Below the pieces are notes generated by a model. It did no database searches. It was not told where the DNA came from and saw only the letters and a program-made list of their open reading frames with translations. Shown piece by piece: positions 15,061 through 23,458 of a stretch of DNA of 41,557 nt. Made by a program: the position numbers and the translations under genes. The stretch comes from Geomesophilobacter sediminis. GTDB lineage: Bacteria; Desulfobacterota; Desulfuromonadia; Geobacterales; Geobacteraceae. Where the stretch lies: assembly GCF_016458275.1 (NCBI RefSeq), contig NZ_JAEMHM010000031.1, positions 1 through 41,557 of the forward strand, written 5' to 3'. Position 1 is the stretch's first letter. The number at the start of each line of letters is the position of its first letter.

Positions 15061-16308
15061 CTAATGCGTGTCCTTGAACACCGGCATCACCTTGTTCAGG
15101 ACGTAGAAGATGCAAAACGGCACCACGGCGACCAGCAGGGCGCCGCAGAGCCCCTCCTTGAAGGTCTCCATGTCGTGCGGGACGATCGGGAGGTGGTAAT
15201 GCATGAAGCCCGACAGCGAGGAGGAGAAGGCCTGGCCGCCGATGACGACGTTCCAGCGCATCATGAACACCCCGAGGAGCACCAGCATCGTCCCGAGGAC
15301 CGCGCGCCGGATGGTCAGCCGGGGCATCAGGAAGAGGATGAAGGGGACCAGGTTCCCCATCCCGTACTGGATCACGAAGATGTTCACGAAGTCCCGCTCG
15401 TAGATGACCCGGCGCAGGATGTCCCACGACTTCATCGCCGTGTAGCCGCGGAAGATGAGGTCGAGCAGCTCCAGGGTGATCGCCGCGACCAGGAACATCA
15501 CCAGGTAGCGGCTGGTCATGGTGACCACGTCGATCTCGGCGCTTTTCAGCTCCTCGTGGCTGGGGAGCTCCGGGTACTGCTTCTGCCGGTGGGCGGCCAG
15601 GATCTTCCGGACCTCCATGGTGACGATGTAGGTGAGGATGCAAAGGGCGATGCCCGAGACGACCGCCGAACAGATGAAGATCACCGGCATGAGCGGCGTC
15701 ATCCAGAGCGCGTTCGCCTTGACCGAACCGAAGATGAATCCGGCGTAGCCGTGCAAGAAGCAGGCGACCGGGATGCCGGCCGCGGCAAGCTTCTTCACCG
15801 CCCGCTCGTCGGCTTCCAGGGCCTCGTGGCTGATGTCCTCGGCGCCCAGCGTGAGCGCGGTGAACAGGAGGTGCAAGAGATGCTCGCTGAAGCTTCGGTC
15901 CGCGATCGCGCGCAGCCGCAACGCGGTCTCCACGAAGTGCTTCCGGTAGACGAACCAGAGCTCGGAGGCGACGATCATGCCGTAGGTGGTGAAGACGATG
16001 CCGAAGGCGGCGATCGCCGAGGTGAAGTGCGGGGTCATCATGACCTCGATGCCGCGCTGGGGCTGCTGCAGGTGGAGCATCAACGGGAGCATCGCCACCG
16101 GGAGCAGGGCGAAGGAGAAAACGAGCGAGAAACGGGCGATCCCCTTGAGCGCCTTCACGTTGAAGACGTGGTAGAGCGAAGAGAGGACGAAGGCCCCGGC
16201 CACGAGGCCGGTCATGAACGGGTACATCACGATCTGGATGGTCCAGTAGATGTACTCGTTGGGGTAGGTGAAAAACTCCTTGAGGGTCCAGGCTTCTCCG
16301 TGCACCAT
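15061..16308 (-). CDS. NrfD/PsrC-type membrane quinone-binding subunit
   Basis: 415 residues with eight or nine hydrophobic helices. NrfD-family proteins exchange electrons between quinol in the membrane and an Fe-S partner, without haem. It begins EFFTYPNEYIYWTIQIVMYPFMTGLVAGAFVLSSLYHVF, the family's first helices with PYxxG-like features. Its start lies next to the ferredoxin gene stop with AAGGAGG upstream. It is the last gene of a cytochrome-ferredoxin-NrfD operon, the arrangement of Geobacter Cbc menaquinol:cytochrome complexes (CbcSTU-like, from memory). Polysulphide reductase is an alternative, but no molybdopterin subunit is encoded nearby. A role in passing menaquinol electrons outward is inferred. 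Confidence 0.88.
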   Translation of the reverse strand: MVHGEAWTLKEFFTYPNEYIYWTIQIVMYPFMTGLVAGAFVLSSLYHVFNVKALKGIARFSLVFSFALLPVAMLPLMLHLQQPQRGIEVMMTPHFTSAIAAFGIVFTTYGMIVASELWFVYRKHFVETALRLRAIADRSFSEHLLHLLFTALTLGAEDISHEALEADERAVKKLAAAGIPVACFLHGYAGFIFGSVKANALWMTPLMPVIFICSAVVSGIALCILTYIVTMEVRKILAAHRQKQYPELPSHEELKSAEIDVVTMTSRYLVMFLVAAITLELLDLIFRGYTAMKSWDILRRVIYERDFVNIFVIQYGMGNLVPFILFLMPRLTIRRAVLGTMLVLLGVFMMRWNVVIGGQAFSSSLSGFMHYHLPIVPHDMETFKEGLCGALLVAVVPFCIFYVLNKVMPVFKDTH

Positions 16309-16310
16309 GG

Positions 16311-17096
16311 CTATTTCACCTCCTTGGTGAGCCCCAGGTAGAAGACCTGCGGCGTCGTGCCGTACTCTTCTTTAAGGACGTTCACCCGCTCGGTCGTGAT
16401 GATCTTGGTGACCGGATCCTCGGGGTCGCGGATGTTGCCGATGCGGCGGGCACCGAAGGCGCAGGCCTCGACGCAGGCGGTCTTCATCCCCTGGCTGATG
16501 CGGTGGTAGCAGAAGTTGCACTTCTCCGCCGTGTGATACACCGGGTGGAAAAAGCGGACCCCGTACGGGCATCCCATGACGCAGTAGCCGCAACCGATGC
16601 ACCACTTCCGGTCCACCAGCACCACCCCGTCCTCGGTCTGGTAGGTGGCGCCGACCGGGCAGACCTGGACGCAGGGGGGATTGTCGCACTGGTTGCAGAG
16701 CTTGGGGACGAAGAACGCTTTGGAGATCTCCTCGTTCTTGATCTCCTGGAACTTCCCCTCCCCGATGTCGATGGCCCGGTTTTCGAAACCGTCGCGCCCC
16801 CCCTTGGGGGAGTCAATGTGGGTCTTGCCGTCCTTGGTGACGACGTAGCGCTCGACCCAGGTGCGGGTTACGTTGGCGTCGTAGGGGATCTCGTTCTCGG
16901 TCTTGCACCCCTTCACACAGAAGCCGCAGCCGACGCACTTCTCGGTGTCCACCAAAAATACCCAGCGCACCTTCTTGCCGTCCCCCTTCTCGGCCAGTAG
17001 TCTCTTCGGGTCGAAGAGCTCGAAGGCCGATAGCGGAAGGGCCAGCCCCCCGATCATCAACAGCGATTTCTTACAGAAGCTTCTGCGCGTGATCAT
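16311..17096 (-). CDS. Tat-exported 4x[4Fe-4S] ferredoxin subunit
   Basis: 261 residues from the ATG at 17096 (AGGAGGGG at good spacing; an upstream in-frame start lacks one). The gene overlaps the preceding cytochrome gene by 26 bp. A Tat-like signal MITRRSFCKKSLLMIGGLALPLSA is expected to export it. Sixteen cysteines make four clusters: CVGCGFCVKGC (Cys54 on), CNQCDNPPCVQVC, CIGCGYCVMGC and CNFCYHR...TACVEAC. This is the DmsB/NrfC/PsrB arrangement. It should relay electrons between the NrfD-like membrane protein and the tetrahaem cytochrome. The electron path is inferred from operon content. Confidence 0.92.
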   Translation of the reverse strand: MITRRSFCKKSLLMIGGLALPLSAFELFDPKRLLAEKGDGKKVRWVFLVDTEKCVGCGFCVKGCKTENEIPYDANVTRTWVERYVVTKDGKTHIDSPKGGRDGFENRAIDIGEGKFQEIKNEEISKAFFVPKLCNQCDNPPCVQVCPVGATYQTEDGVVLVDRKWCIGCGYCVMGCPYGVRFFHPVYHTAEKCNFCYHRISQGMKTACVEACAFGARRIGNIRDPEDPVTKIITTERVNVLKEEYGTTPQVFYLGLTKEVK

Positions 17097-17565
17097 GGTG
17101 CCCCTCCTTTCTCGGGTCATGCGGCCAGTGGCAGGTGACGCACTCCAATCCGGGGTTGTGCGTTTTCGGGTCGATGCCGCGGATCTTGCCCCTCCCGCTG
17201 GTCGGGTATTCCAGTCGGAAATGGCAACGGGCGCAGAGTTCCCGGGTGCGGTCGATGTTGAGCGCCTTCGGGTCTTCGGGATGCGCCAGGGCGGGGCCGT
17301 GGCAGTTCTCGCAGGCGATGTTCGCGTGCGGAGACTGCTTGATCTCGTCGTACTTGTCCCGATGGCACTTCTTGCAGTACTCGGTGGTGCGGTACTTGAC
17401 GGTCACCTTCTGCCACTCCCCCTCGTTGCTGGGGCGGTGCCAGCCGTACATGTACCCGCGCGGGCCGATCCCGAAATCCGGTGGCACCACGATCTTTCGC
17501 ACCACAAGAATCGTGGCGACGACGAATAGGACCACGTAGAGCGGTCGCCAGACATGACTCTTCAC
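17071..17565 (-). CDS. Membrane-anchored tetrahaem cytochrome c
   Basis: 164 residues. One N-terminal hydrophobic helix (PLYVVLFVVATILVV) anchors or exports it, followed by a periplasmic domain with four c-haem sites: CKKCH, CENCH, CARCH and CVTCH. The start is GTG, supported by AGGAGGG at proper spacing. It is the first gene of the operon with the ferredoxin and NrfD subunits, so it is the likely electron exit of that quinol oxidase towards periplasmic cytochromes. It reads away from the imcH-like gene and shares a 244-bp promoter region with it. Not enough is visible to assign it to a named Cbc protein. Confidence 0.92.
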   Translation of the reverse strand: MKSHVWRPLYVVLFVVATILVVRKIVVPPDFGIGPRGYMYGWHRPSNEGEWQKVTVKYRTTEYCKKCHRDKYDEIKQSPHANIACENCHGPALAHPEDPKALNIDRTRELCARCHFRLEYPTSGRGKIRGIDPKTHNPGLECVTCHWPHDPRKEGHHDHAQKLL

Positions 17566-17640
17566 GATTACCCTCCTTCCTGGAAATGAACGAAAAACGG
17601 ACGGATTTGGTCTTTAATGAATTATAAAACGTTGTTCCAA

Positions 17641-17668
17641 GATATAGCAGCGCGGCTCTTCAATGCAA
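17641..17668 (-). promoter_or_regulatory. Putative promoter of the cytochrome/ferredoxin/NrfD operon
   Basis: Minus strand: TTGCAT (17668-17663), 16-bp spacer, TATATC (17646-17641). A consensus TATAAT also occurs nearer the gene (17626-17621) without a good -35. Confidence 0.4.
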
Positions 17669-17746
17669 GAAGAAAGTAGCGATATTACGATAAAGTAAGC
17701 GAAGAAACGTGTTTTGTATAAGTGTTTTCTCAGCCGAAAAATTTTT

Positions 17747-17776
17747 TTGACAAATGCGCAACACGCATAGTAAACT
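17747..17776 (+). promoter_or_regulatory. Putative imcH promoter
   Basis: TTGACA (17747-17752), 18-bp spacer, TAAACT (17771-17776), about 33 nt before the ATG at 17810. An AAAATTTTTTT tract just upstream could act as an UP element. Confidence 0.55.
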
Positions 17777-17809
17777 ACCGCGTTTTTGAAACTCATTAAG
17801 GAGAGAAGA

Positions 17810-19339
17810 ATGCCAGTAAGAAAGTACGCCGGTTACGCCTGGAACCTGATCAGCCTCACCGGGATGGTGCTCGCCATCACGGCGACCGGCCTGATCATCG
17901 CCTTCCTGTCCTACGAAGAGATTACCGGGGTGGAGAAGCCCTACCTGGGGCTCTTGACCTACTTCGCATTCCCCGGGATGCTCATCGCCGGACTGCTGCT
18001 GGTGCCGCTGGGCGCCTTCCTGGTCCGGGAAAAGCGGCGCAAGGCGGCGGGCGACATTCCGCCTTACCCGACGGTGGACTTCAACGAGCCGCACAAACGG
18101 CACCTGCTTATCTTCTTCGTCCTTGCCAGCATCATGTTCGTGCTGGTGGTCGGGATCGCCTCCCTTAAGGGATACGAGTTCACCGAGTCGACCACCTTCT
18201 GCGGCGAGCTCTGCCACACCGTCATGACCCCGGAGCACACCGCCTGGAGCAACTCCCCGCACGCCAAGGTCAAGTGCGTCGAGTGCCACGTCGGCCCCGG
18301 CGCCGCCTGGTACGTCAAGGCGAAGATCTCCGGTATGCGCCAGCTCTACGCGGTCGCCTTCCACACCTATCCGACCCCGATCGAGACCCCGATCGAGAAT
18401 CTGCGTCCGGCCCGCGATACCTGCGAGCACTGCCACTGGCCGGAGAAATTCTACGCGGGGCGTCAGAAGGTCTTCTATCACTACGCACCGAACGAGCAGA
18501 ACACCCCGCGTGAGATCAACATGCTGATCAACATCGGGGGCGTGCCCAAGACCAACCATGCCAAGGGGATCCACTGGCACATCGGCCAGGAGCTGACCTA
18601 CGTCGCTACCGACCGCAAGCGGATCAACATCCCCTACATCCAGGTCAAAGAGAAAGACGGCAGCATCACCGAGTACGTCGACACCGAGAAGCCGCTCACC
18701 AAGGCCGAGATCGAAAAGTCCAAGAAGCGGGTCATGGACTGCACCGACTGCCACAACCGCCCGACCCACATCTACCGCGCTCCGGGCGTGGAGATGGACG
18801 AGTGCTTCGTCTCCGGCCGCATCGACTCCTCGCTGCCGTACATGAAGAAGGTTGCCGTCGAGATCCTGACCCGTCCCTACAAGACCGCCGAAGAAGCCAA
18901 GGCGACCATCGCCAAGGATCTGCCGGGCTACTACGCGAAGAACTACCCGGCCATCGCCTCCCAGAAGGCGAAGCAGATCGAGGCCGCCGTGGCTCAGATC
19001 CAGGACATCTACGTCCGTAACTTCTTCCCCGAGATGAAGGTCTCCTGGAACACCTACCCGAACTACATCGGCCACTTCTACACCCCGGGCTGCTTCCGCT
19101 GCCACGACGGCAAGCACAAGAACGCCGCGGGCAAGGTGATCTCCAAGGACTGCAACATGTGCCACACCCTGCTCAGCCAGAAGCAGGAGAACATCCCGGC
19201 CGGCACGCAGCCCAAAGAGTTCGTCCACCCGGTCGACATCGGCAACGAGATCGTGAAGACCAACTGCAGCGACTGCCATGCCGCCGGCGGGCAGGACGTT
19301 CCGGGTGGGGAAACCCACGGGGGCGAGAAGAAGGAATAA
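17810..19339 (+). CDS. imcH: ImcH-like inner-membrane seven-haem cytochrome (NapC/NirT family)
   Basis: 509 residues from the ATG at 17810 (AAGGAGA upstream; the frame extends to a TTG at 17786 without a site of its own). Three N-terminal membrane helices lead into a periplasmic domain with seven haem motifs: CGELCH, CVECH, CEHCH, CTDCH, CFRCH, CNMCH and CSDCH. The first is CX3CH and is followed by TVM, the place where NrfH-type quinol dehydrogenases have CXXCHxM. Length, three helices and seven haems match Geobacter ImcH, which passes menaquinol electrons to the periplasm when the acceptor has a high redox potential. The identification rests on these features, not on an alignment. It is a single gene with its own promoter and terminator, divergent from a second quinol-oxidising module. 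Confidence 0.82.
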   Translation: MPVRKYAGYAWNLISLTGMVLAITATGLIIAFLSYEEITGVEKPYLGLLTYFAFPGMLIAGLLLVPLGAFLVREKRRKAAGDIPPYPTVDFNEPHKRHLLIFFVLASIMFVLVVGIASLKGYEFTESTTFCGELCHTVMTPEHTAWSNSPHAKVKCVECHVGPGAAWYVKAKISGMRQLYAVAFHTYPTPIETPIENLRPARDTCEHCHWPEKFYAGRQKVFYHYAPNEQNTPREINMLINIGGVPKTNHAKGIHWHIGQELTYVATDRKRINIPYIQVKEKDGSITEYVDTEKPLTKAEIEKSKKRVMDCTDCHNRPTHIYRAPGVEMDECFVSGRIDSSLPYMKKVAVEILTRPYKTAEEAKATIAKDLPGYYAKNYPAIASQKAKQIEAAVAQIQDIYVRNFFPEMKVSWNTYPNYIGHFYTPGCFRCHDGKHKNAAGKVISKDCNMCHTLLSQKQENIPAGTQPKEFVHPVDIGNEIVKTNCSDCHAAGGQDVPGGETHGGEKKE

Positions 19340-19367
19340 TCGCCCCGCAGTAAATGGCAGGTAAAGC

Positions 19368-19399
19368 AAAAGCCCCTCCGGTTTTCCGGAGGGGCTTTT
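19368..19399 (+). terminator. imcH terminator
   Basis: A 14-bp perfect stem AAAAGCCCCTCCGG (19368-19381), TTTT loop, CCGGAGGGGCTTTT (19386-19399). It is symmetrical enough to work both ways. Confidence 0.9.
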
Positions 19400-19741
19400 C
19401 TTATGGGGATATTCCCGCAAGCGTCGAAGGCGAACCTTGGCGTCCCCTCCCCTTCAAGGTCGCGCGCGACCGAGCGAGCCCGCGACGGACAGGGTGAGGA
19501 TGGGGTTCATGATGTGCCACCCGAAAGGCAAATCCCCCCCATCCACACCTTTGCCCAAGGGGGGGATCGAGGCTGGACGTTCTTTGGAGGACCCAATTCC
19601 ATTTCTCGCCGGAATGCCTGTCAAAAACCGGTGTTGGATCGGCGGAAAAAACTCCTAAAGAATCCGTATCCTTTACCGATAATGAAGACTGTATCCGGCG
19701 TAGCAGGCAGGGGCGCCGTTTCCAACGAGGAGGAGAGAGAC
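19400..19741. other. Gap before cheW with repeat material
   Basis: No gene. It contains repeat copy B (19440-19507) and a C/G-run hairpin around 19537-19568. The last 100 bp is the cheW leader; no clear promoter pair was found. Confidence 0.5.
19440..19507 (-). repeat. Dispersed repeat, copy B (68 bp)
   Basis: Inverted relative to copy A at 2517-2584. The outer 18-20 bp at each end agree almost perfectly and the middle (CG-rich, with CGCGCGCGAC) differs. Spacing of the ends is the same in both copies. Confidence 0.7.
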
Positions 19742-20239
19742 ATGGCCATCGAATCAATCGCTGAAACGACGCAGTTCCTGACTTTCCGGCTCGCCGAGGA
19801 GCTTTTCGCGCTGGACATCGGCAAGGTGCGGGAGGTCCTTGACTTCACCACCATCACCAAGGTACCCCAGACTCCCGACTACATGCGCGGGGTGATCAAC
19901 CTGCGGGGGAGCGTGGTCCCCGTCGTGGACCTACGCCTCAAGTTCGGCATGGCCAGCGGCGAGCAGACCGTCAACACCTGCGTCATCATCGTCGAAGTGG
20001 AGATGGATGGCGAGAAGGTCGTCATGGGGGCGATGGCGGACGCGGTCCAGGAGGTCCTCGACCTCGAACCGGACCAGATCGAGCCGCCGCCCCGCATCGG
20101 CACCAAGCTGAACACCGACTTCATCACCGGGATGGGAAAACACAACGACCAGTTCATCATCATCCTGGACATCGACCGGGTCTTCTCGGTCGACGAGCTG
20201 CTACTCGTGGAACGCGAAGCGGCCGCAGTGAACGGCTGA
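19742..20239 (+). CDS. cheW: CheW chemotaxis coupling protein
   Basis: 165 residues from the ATG at 19742, set by GAGGAGGAG upstream. CheW bridges chemoreceptors and the CheA kinase. Family sequence is clear: QFLTFRLAEELFALDIGKVREVL at the start, MRGVINLRGSVVPVVDLRLKFG (about residues 49-70), and a C-terminal FIIILDIDRVFS. No CheA, CheY or receptor gene lies next to it; a chemoreceptor is encoded 16 kb away at 36066. It is bracketed by terminators and therefore a single-gene unit. Which signalling array it joins cannot be told from here. Confidence 0.95.
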   Translation: MAIESIAETTQFLTFRLAEELFALDIGKVREVLDFTTITKVPQTPDYMRGVINLRGSVVPVVDLRLKFGMASGEQTVNTCVIIVEVEMDGEKVVMGAMADAVQEVLDLEPDQIEPPPRIGTKLNTDFITGMGKHNDQFIIILDIDRVFSVDELLLVEREAAAVNG

Positions 20240-20261
20240 TCCGCAGCCGCAGCCAGCAACC

Positions 20262-20295
20262 AAGAAAGGGTGTCCCGACCGGGGCACCCTTTCTT
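20262..20295 (+). terminator. cheW terminator
   Basis: AAGAAAGGGTG (20262-20272) pairs with CACCCTTTCTT (20285-20295), with a GC-rich inner stem (TCCC/GGGG). The descending arm ends in a T-rich segment. Confidence 0.8.
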
Positions 20296-20323
20296 GCGTC
20301 AGGAAAGGCACCACACAACAACC

Positions 20324-20352
20324 TTGTAACTTTTTCACAACGATGTTATACA
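20324..20352 (+). promoter_or_regulatory. Putative promoter of the Ehr operon
   Basis: TTGTAA (20324-20329), 17-bp spacer, TATACA (20347-20352), about 33 nt before the first ATG of the operon. Confidence 0.55.
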
Positions 20353-20384
20353 CACAGCCACTGCAGGACCGTTAGGAGATTGTC

Positions 20385-21062
20385 ATGTTGATCAAGGCTT
20401 CAGAGGTGGCCGAGCTGCTCACGACCGACGAGCAGACGGTAATCAAGTGGGTGAGAAAAGAGAAACTGCCGGCGACGCTGGTCCGGGGGAGCTACCGGAT
20501 CAACCGGGTCGACCTTCTGGAATGGGCAACCGAACACGGCATCACCGTCCCTCCCGAGCTCTTCGCCGCCGCCGAGGCGGACATCCACTATCCCACCCTC
20601 ACCGAGGCCCTGACCGCCGGCGGCATCCACTGCAACGTGCAGGGGACGGACAAGCTCTCGGTGCTCAAAAACGTGGTCTCCCTCCTGAAGCTCCCGCCGC
20701 AAATGGATCCGGACTTTCTCCTGCAGGTCCTGCTGGCCCGCGAGGCGCTCGGCACGACCGCGGTGGGACGCGGCATCGCCATCCCGCACGTGCGCAACCC
20801 GATCCTGTTGCAGAACAAGCCGGAACCGGCCATCACCCTCTGCTTCCTCGCCAATCCCATCGACTTCGGGGCGCTCGATGGCGAGCCGGTGCGGATTCTC
20901 TTTCTGCTCACCAGCCCCACGGTCAAGGTGCACCTGCACCTCCTCTCCAAGCTCAGCTACGCGCTCCATGACGAGGAGTTCCGGGGCGTGCTCGGCAGGG
21001 CCTGTGATCCGGAGGGGATACTGGGGGCGGCCCAGCGCTTCGACCAGCCAAAGAGGAAATAG
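20385..21062 (+). CDS. Helix-turn-helix / PTS EIIA-type fusion regulator
   Basis: 225 residues. Residues 1-50 (LIKASEVAELLTTDEQTVIKWVRKEKLPATLVRGSYRI) form an excisionase/MerR-like winged helix that usually binds DNA. Residues 65-215 look like a PTS EIIA domain of the fructose/nitrogen type, with GRGIAIPHVRNP carrying the phosphorylatable His135. EIIA(Ntr)-type proteins sense the PEP-driven phosphorelay rather than transport sugar here, as no permease is present. AGGAG precedes the ATG, and the next gene starts 2 bp after the stop, so it is the first gene of the Ehr operon and probably regulates that operon or another target. Activator or repressor role is unknown. Confidence 0.82.
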   Translation: MLIKASEVAELLTTDEQTVIKWVRKEKLPATLVRGSYRINRVDLLEWATEHGITVPPELFAAAEADIHYPTLTEALTAGGIHCNVQGTDKLSVLKNVVSLLKLPPQMDPDFLLQVLLAREALGTTAVGRGIAIPHVRNPILLQNKPEPAITLCFLANPIDFGALDGEPVRILFLLTSPTVKVHLHLLSKLSYALHDEEFRGVLGRACDPEGILGAAQRFDQPKRK

Positions 21063-21064
21063 CC

Positions 21065-23068
21065 ATGAACCTTCCGGGTGAGGCATCGATCGCGTTCATG
21101 CTCCTCGCCTTGGCCCCGCTTTTCCAGGGGATCTCGGGAATTCCGCTCCTTTTGCGCAAGGGATCGCCGGGCGCCCAGCGCCTCGGGGTCCTGCTGCTGG
21201 TTGTCGGTTCGCTCTGCGGCTTAACCGGCGCCGTCTTGAACCTCCTTGCCCCCCACAGCGAACGGTACGTCCTTTCCTGGGGACTTCCCTTCGGTCCGGG
21301 GGAGCTGGGGGTCGACCCGCTCACCGCCCTGTTTCTGCTCCCGGTATGCCTGGTCACCGGCTGCAGCGCCGTCTACGGGCTGGGCTACCACCCCGCTTTC
21401 CGCCACGGCGGCCGCGCCACGAAACTCGCCTTTTTCTACGGCCTGCTGGCCGCATCCCTGGTCCTGCTCCTCCTGGCCCGAAACGGGGTCCTCTTCCTGA
21501 TTGCCTGGGAGGTCATGGCGCTCGCCGCCTTTTTCGCCCTTACCACCGACGACGACAACCCCGAGGTGCGCGACGCCGGCACCCTCTACCTGATCACGGC
21601 GCACCTGGGCTCGTTGGCCCTTTTCGCCCTGTTCTCGCTGCTGCAGCATGCTACCGGCAGCCAGGTCTTCCCCGCCTCCGGCACCCTCTCCGCGCAAGGC
21701 GCCCTCGCCACCGCGATCTTTGCGACCGGACTCATCGGCTTTGGTCTGAAGGCCGGCGTGATGCCGCTCCACATCTGGCTCCCGTCCGCTCATGCCAACG
21801 CCCCCAGCCACGTCTCCGCGGTCCTCTCCGGCGTCGTCCTCAAGACCGGAATCTACGGCCTGGTACGGGTCTTCTCCCTGTTTCACGCCATACCGCTTTG
21901 GTGGGGGATGACGGTATTGGTCCTCGGCGTCGTCTCGGCGATTCTCGGGGTCGCTTTCGCCCTCGGGCAGCACGACCTGAAGCGGCTCCTCGCCTATCAC
22001 AGCATCGAGAACATCGGGATCATCATGATGGGGCTGGGACTCGCCCTGGTCGGGATGAGCCGCGGCAACCTGCCGCTGGTGGCATTGGGGCTCGCCGGGG
22101 GGCTGCTCCACGTGGTGAACCACGCCATCTTCAAGGCGCTCCTCTTCCTTGCCGCCGGGTCGGTGATCCATGCCGCCGGGACCCGGGAGATCGAGGTGAT
22201 GGGCGGGGTAGGGCGGCACCAGCCGAAAACCGCGATCCTGTTCCTCGTCGGCGCGGTTGCCATCTGCGGCCTGCCGCCGCTGAACGGTTTCGTCAGCGAG
22301 CTTTTGGTGTACGTCGGCTCTTTTTCCGCTTTGCATCTGGACGACCTCGCCGGGACCGTCGCGTCTTTGGCGGCGCCGGCGCTGGCGCTGGTCGGGGGGC
22401 TTGCCGTCGCCTGCTTCGTCAAGGTCTACGGCATCGTTTTCCTGGGGATGCCGCGCTCCCCGGAGCATCAAGCGCTCCACGAATCCCCCGCGTCGATGCT
22501 CGCCCCTGCCGCGGTGCTGGCCCTTTGCTGTGTCGGCATCGGCCTTTATCCCGGCGGCATCGCCCCGGCCCTGACTGCGGCCGGCGGAGTGCTGGCCACG
22601 ACTGCCACGGTGCCGGCGGTGGCCAGTATCATCCCGTTCTCCCTGGTTTCGCTGGTGGCGGTGCTCCTGCTCGTCCTCGCTGCCTCGCTGTTCCTTTGGC
22701 TTTATTTCCGGCGGGTGGCACGACAACTGCCGACCGCGACCTCGGTTACCTGGGGGTGCGGGTACCCCCGGCCCACCCCCCGCATGCAATACAGCGCCTC
22801 GTCCTTTGCCGACACCCTGGTCAGCTGGTTCAGTCCGGTCCTGCGACCGCAGGTGCACAAAAAAGGGGTGCAGGGGATCTTCCCGGGCCCGGCGTCCTAC
22901 GAGGGGCACGTCCCCGAGACGGTGCTCGAGAAGGGATACCTCCCGTTTCTGGAGTATCTCTACGAAAAGAGCACGCCGCTGCGGCACCTGCAGCACGGCA
23001 AGTTGAATATCTACATCTTCTATACCTTCATCACGTTGGTGGTCTTGATGAGCCTGACCATGGGGTGA
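21065..23068 (+). CDS. HyfB-like antiporter-type membrane subunit, paralogue 1
   Basis: 667 residues, close to E. coli HyfB (672), with about 16 membrane helices. This family (NuoL/MrpA relatives) forms the proton or sodium channel of complex I-like machines. Key charged positions are present: AWEVMAL (the helix-5 Glu), GLKAGVMPLHIWLPSAHANAPSHVSA (helix-7 Lys and the loop signature) and NHAIFKALLF. The C-terminal stretch TWGCGYPRPTPRMQYSASSF is specific to HyfB-type rather than NuoL-type proteins. GAGGAAA in the end of the upstream gene serves as ribosome site. A 390-bp gap follows, so the rest of the operon may also have its own promoter. Confidence 0.92.
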   Translation: MNLPGEASIAFMLLALAPLFQGISGIPLLLRKGSPGAQRLGVLLLVVGSLCGLTGAVLNLLAPHSERYVLSWGLPFGPGELGVDPLTALFLLPVCLVTGCSAVYGLGYHPAFRHGGRATKLAFFYGLLAASLVLLLLARNGVLFLIAWEVMALAAFFALTTDDDNPEVRDAGTLYLITAHLGSLALFALFSLLQHATGSQVFPASGTLSAQGALATAIFATGLIGFGLKAGVMPLHIWLPSAHANAPSHVSAVLSGVVLKTGIYGLVRVFSLFHAIPLWWGMTVLVLGVVSAILGVAFALGQHDLKRLLAYHSIENIGIIMMGLGLALVGMSRGNLPLVALGLAGGLLHVVNHAIFKALLFLAAGSVIHAAGTREIEVMGGVGRHQPKTAILFLVGAVAICGLPPLNGFVSELLVYVGSFSALHLDDLAGTVASLAAPALALVGGLAVACFVKVYGIVFLGMPRSPEHQALHESPASMLAPAAVLALCCVGIGLYPGGIAPALTAAGGVLATTATVPAVASIIPFSLVSLVAVLLLVLAASLFLWLYFRRVARQLPTATSVTWGCGYPRPTPRMQYSASSFADTLVSWFSPVLRPQVHKKGVQGIFPGPASYEGHVPETVLEKGYLPFLEYLYEKSTPLRHLQHGKLNIYIFYTFITLVVLMSLTMG

Positions 23069-23143
23069 GGGGGGATGGGGGAGTTGCCGATCCAGCTGGG
23101 GGAGCGTCTTTCCCCTCGTTTTCTTCTTTACCGCCTGCGGCGG

Positions 23144-23168
23144 TTCGCGCCGGGAACGGCACTCCCAC
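23144..23168 (-). repeat. REP-like element
   Basis: On the minus strand it reads GTGGGAGTGCCGTTCCCGGC then GCGAA, matching the family at 8913-8937. Confidence 0.6.
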
Positions 23169-23222
23169 CGGGTAGGGCAGGTTTTTCTGCTTCAGGATGT
23201 GGTGCATCTGGCAGGGAATCCA

Positions 23223-23245
23223 TCGCGACCAGAATGTCGCTCCTG
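23223..23245 (-). repeat. REP-like element, variant
   Basis: On the minus strand: CAGGAGCGACATTCTGGTCG then CGA. It has the same layout as the other units with a compensating change of the stem (GCGAC/GTCGC). Confidence 0.55.
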
Positions 23246-23458
23246 CCGGGGTAAGGGGACCGGCACCTGGCGGAGCCAGTCCCCCTGGCGCCTCTGCCTG
23301 GTAATGCCGCGTTAAACGAAATGGAACGCTTTTTTACCCCGATGTCGTTTTTTTGAAAAACCCTGTTGTTTCTAAGAGTTGTTTGTGATAGGTACTGAAG
23401 ATCCTGCTTTCCGGCCCCGCCCGGAGGCAAATTCACTTCAAGCAATAAAAGAGGATTC

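Larger units (their letters stand above)
23069..23458. other. 390-bp gap inside the Ehr gene block
   Basis: No gene. It has the plus-strand copy of a 21-bp repeat (23071-23091; other copy 12834-12854), two REP-like units (23144-23168 and 23223-23245), and an AT-rich segment at 23320-23400 that could hold a promoter for the carbonic anhydrase gene, although no good hexamer pair is seen. Confidence 0.5.

Noticed and set aside
17660-19420. A 586-codon minus-strand frame opposite the ImcH-like gene
   Set aside because: Low-complexity Leu/Val/Gly/Asp text with no haem or membrane signature; the plus strand carries seven haem motifs and a ribosome site.
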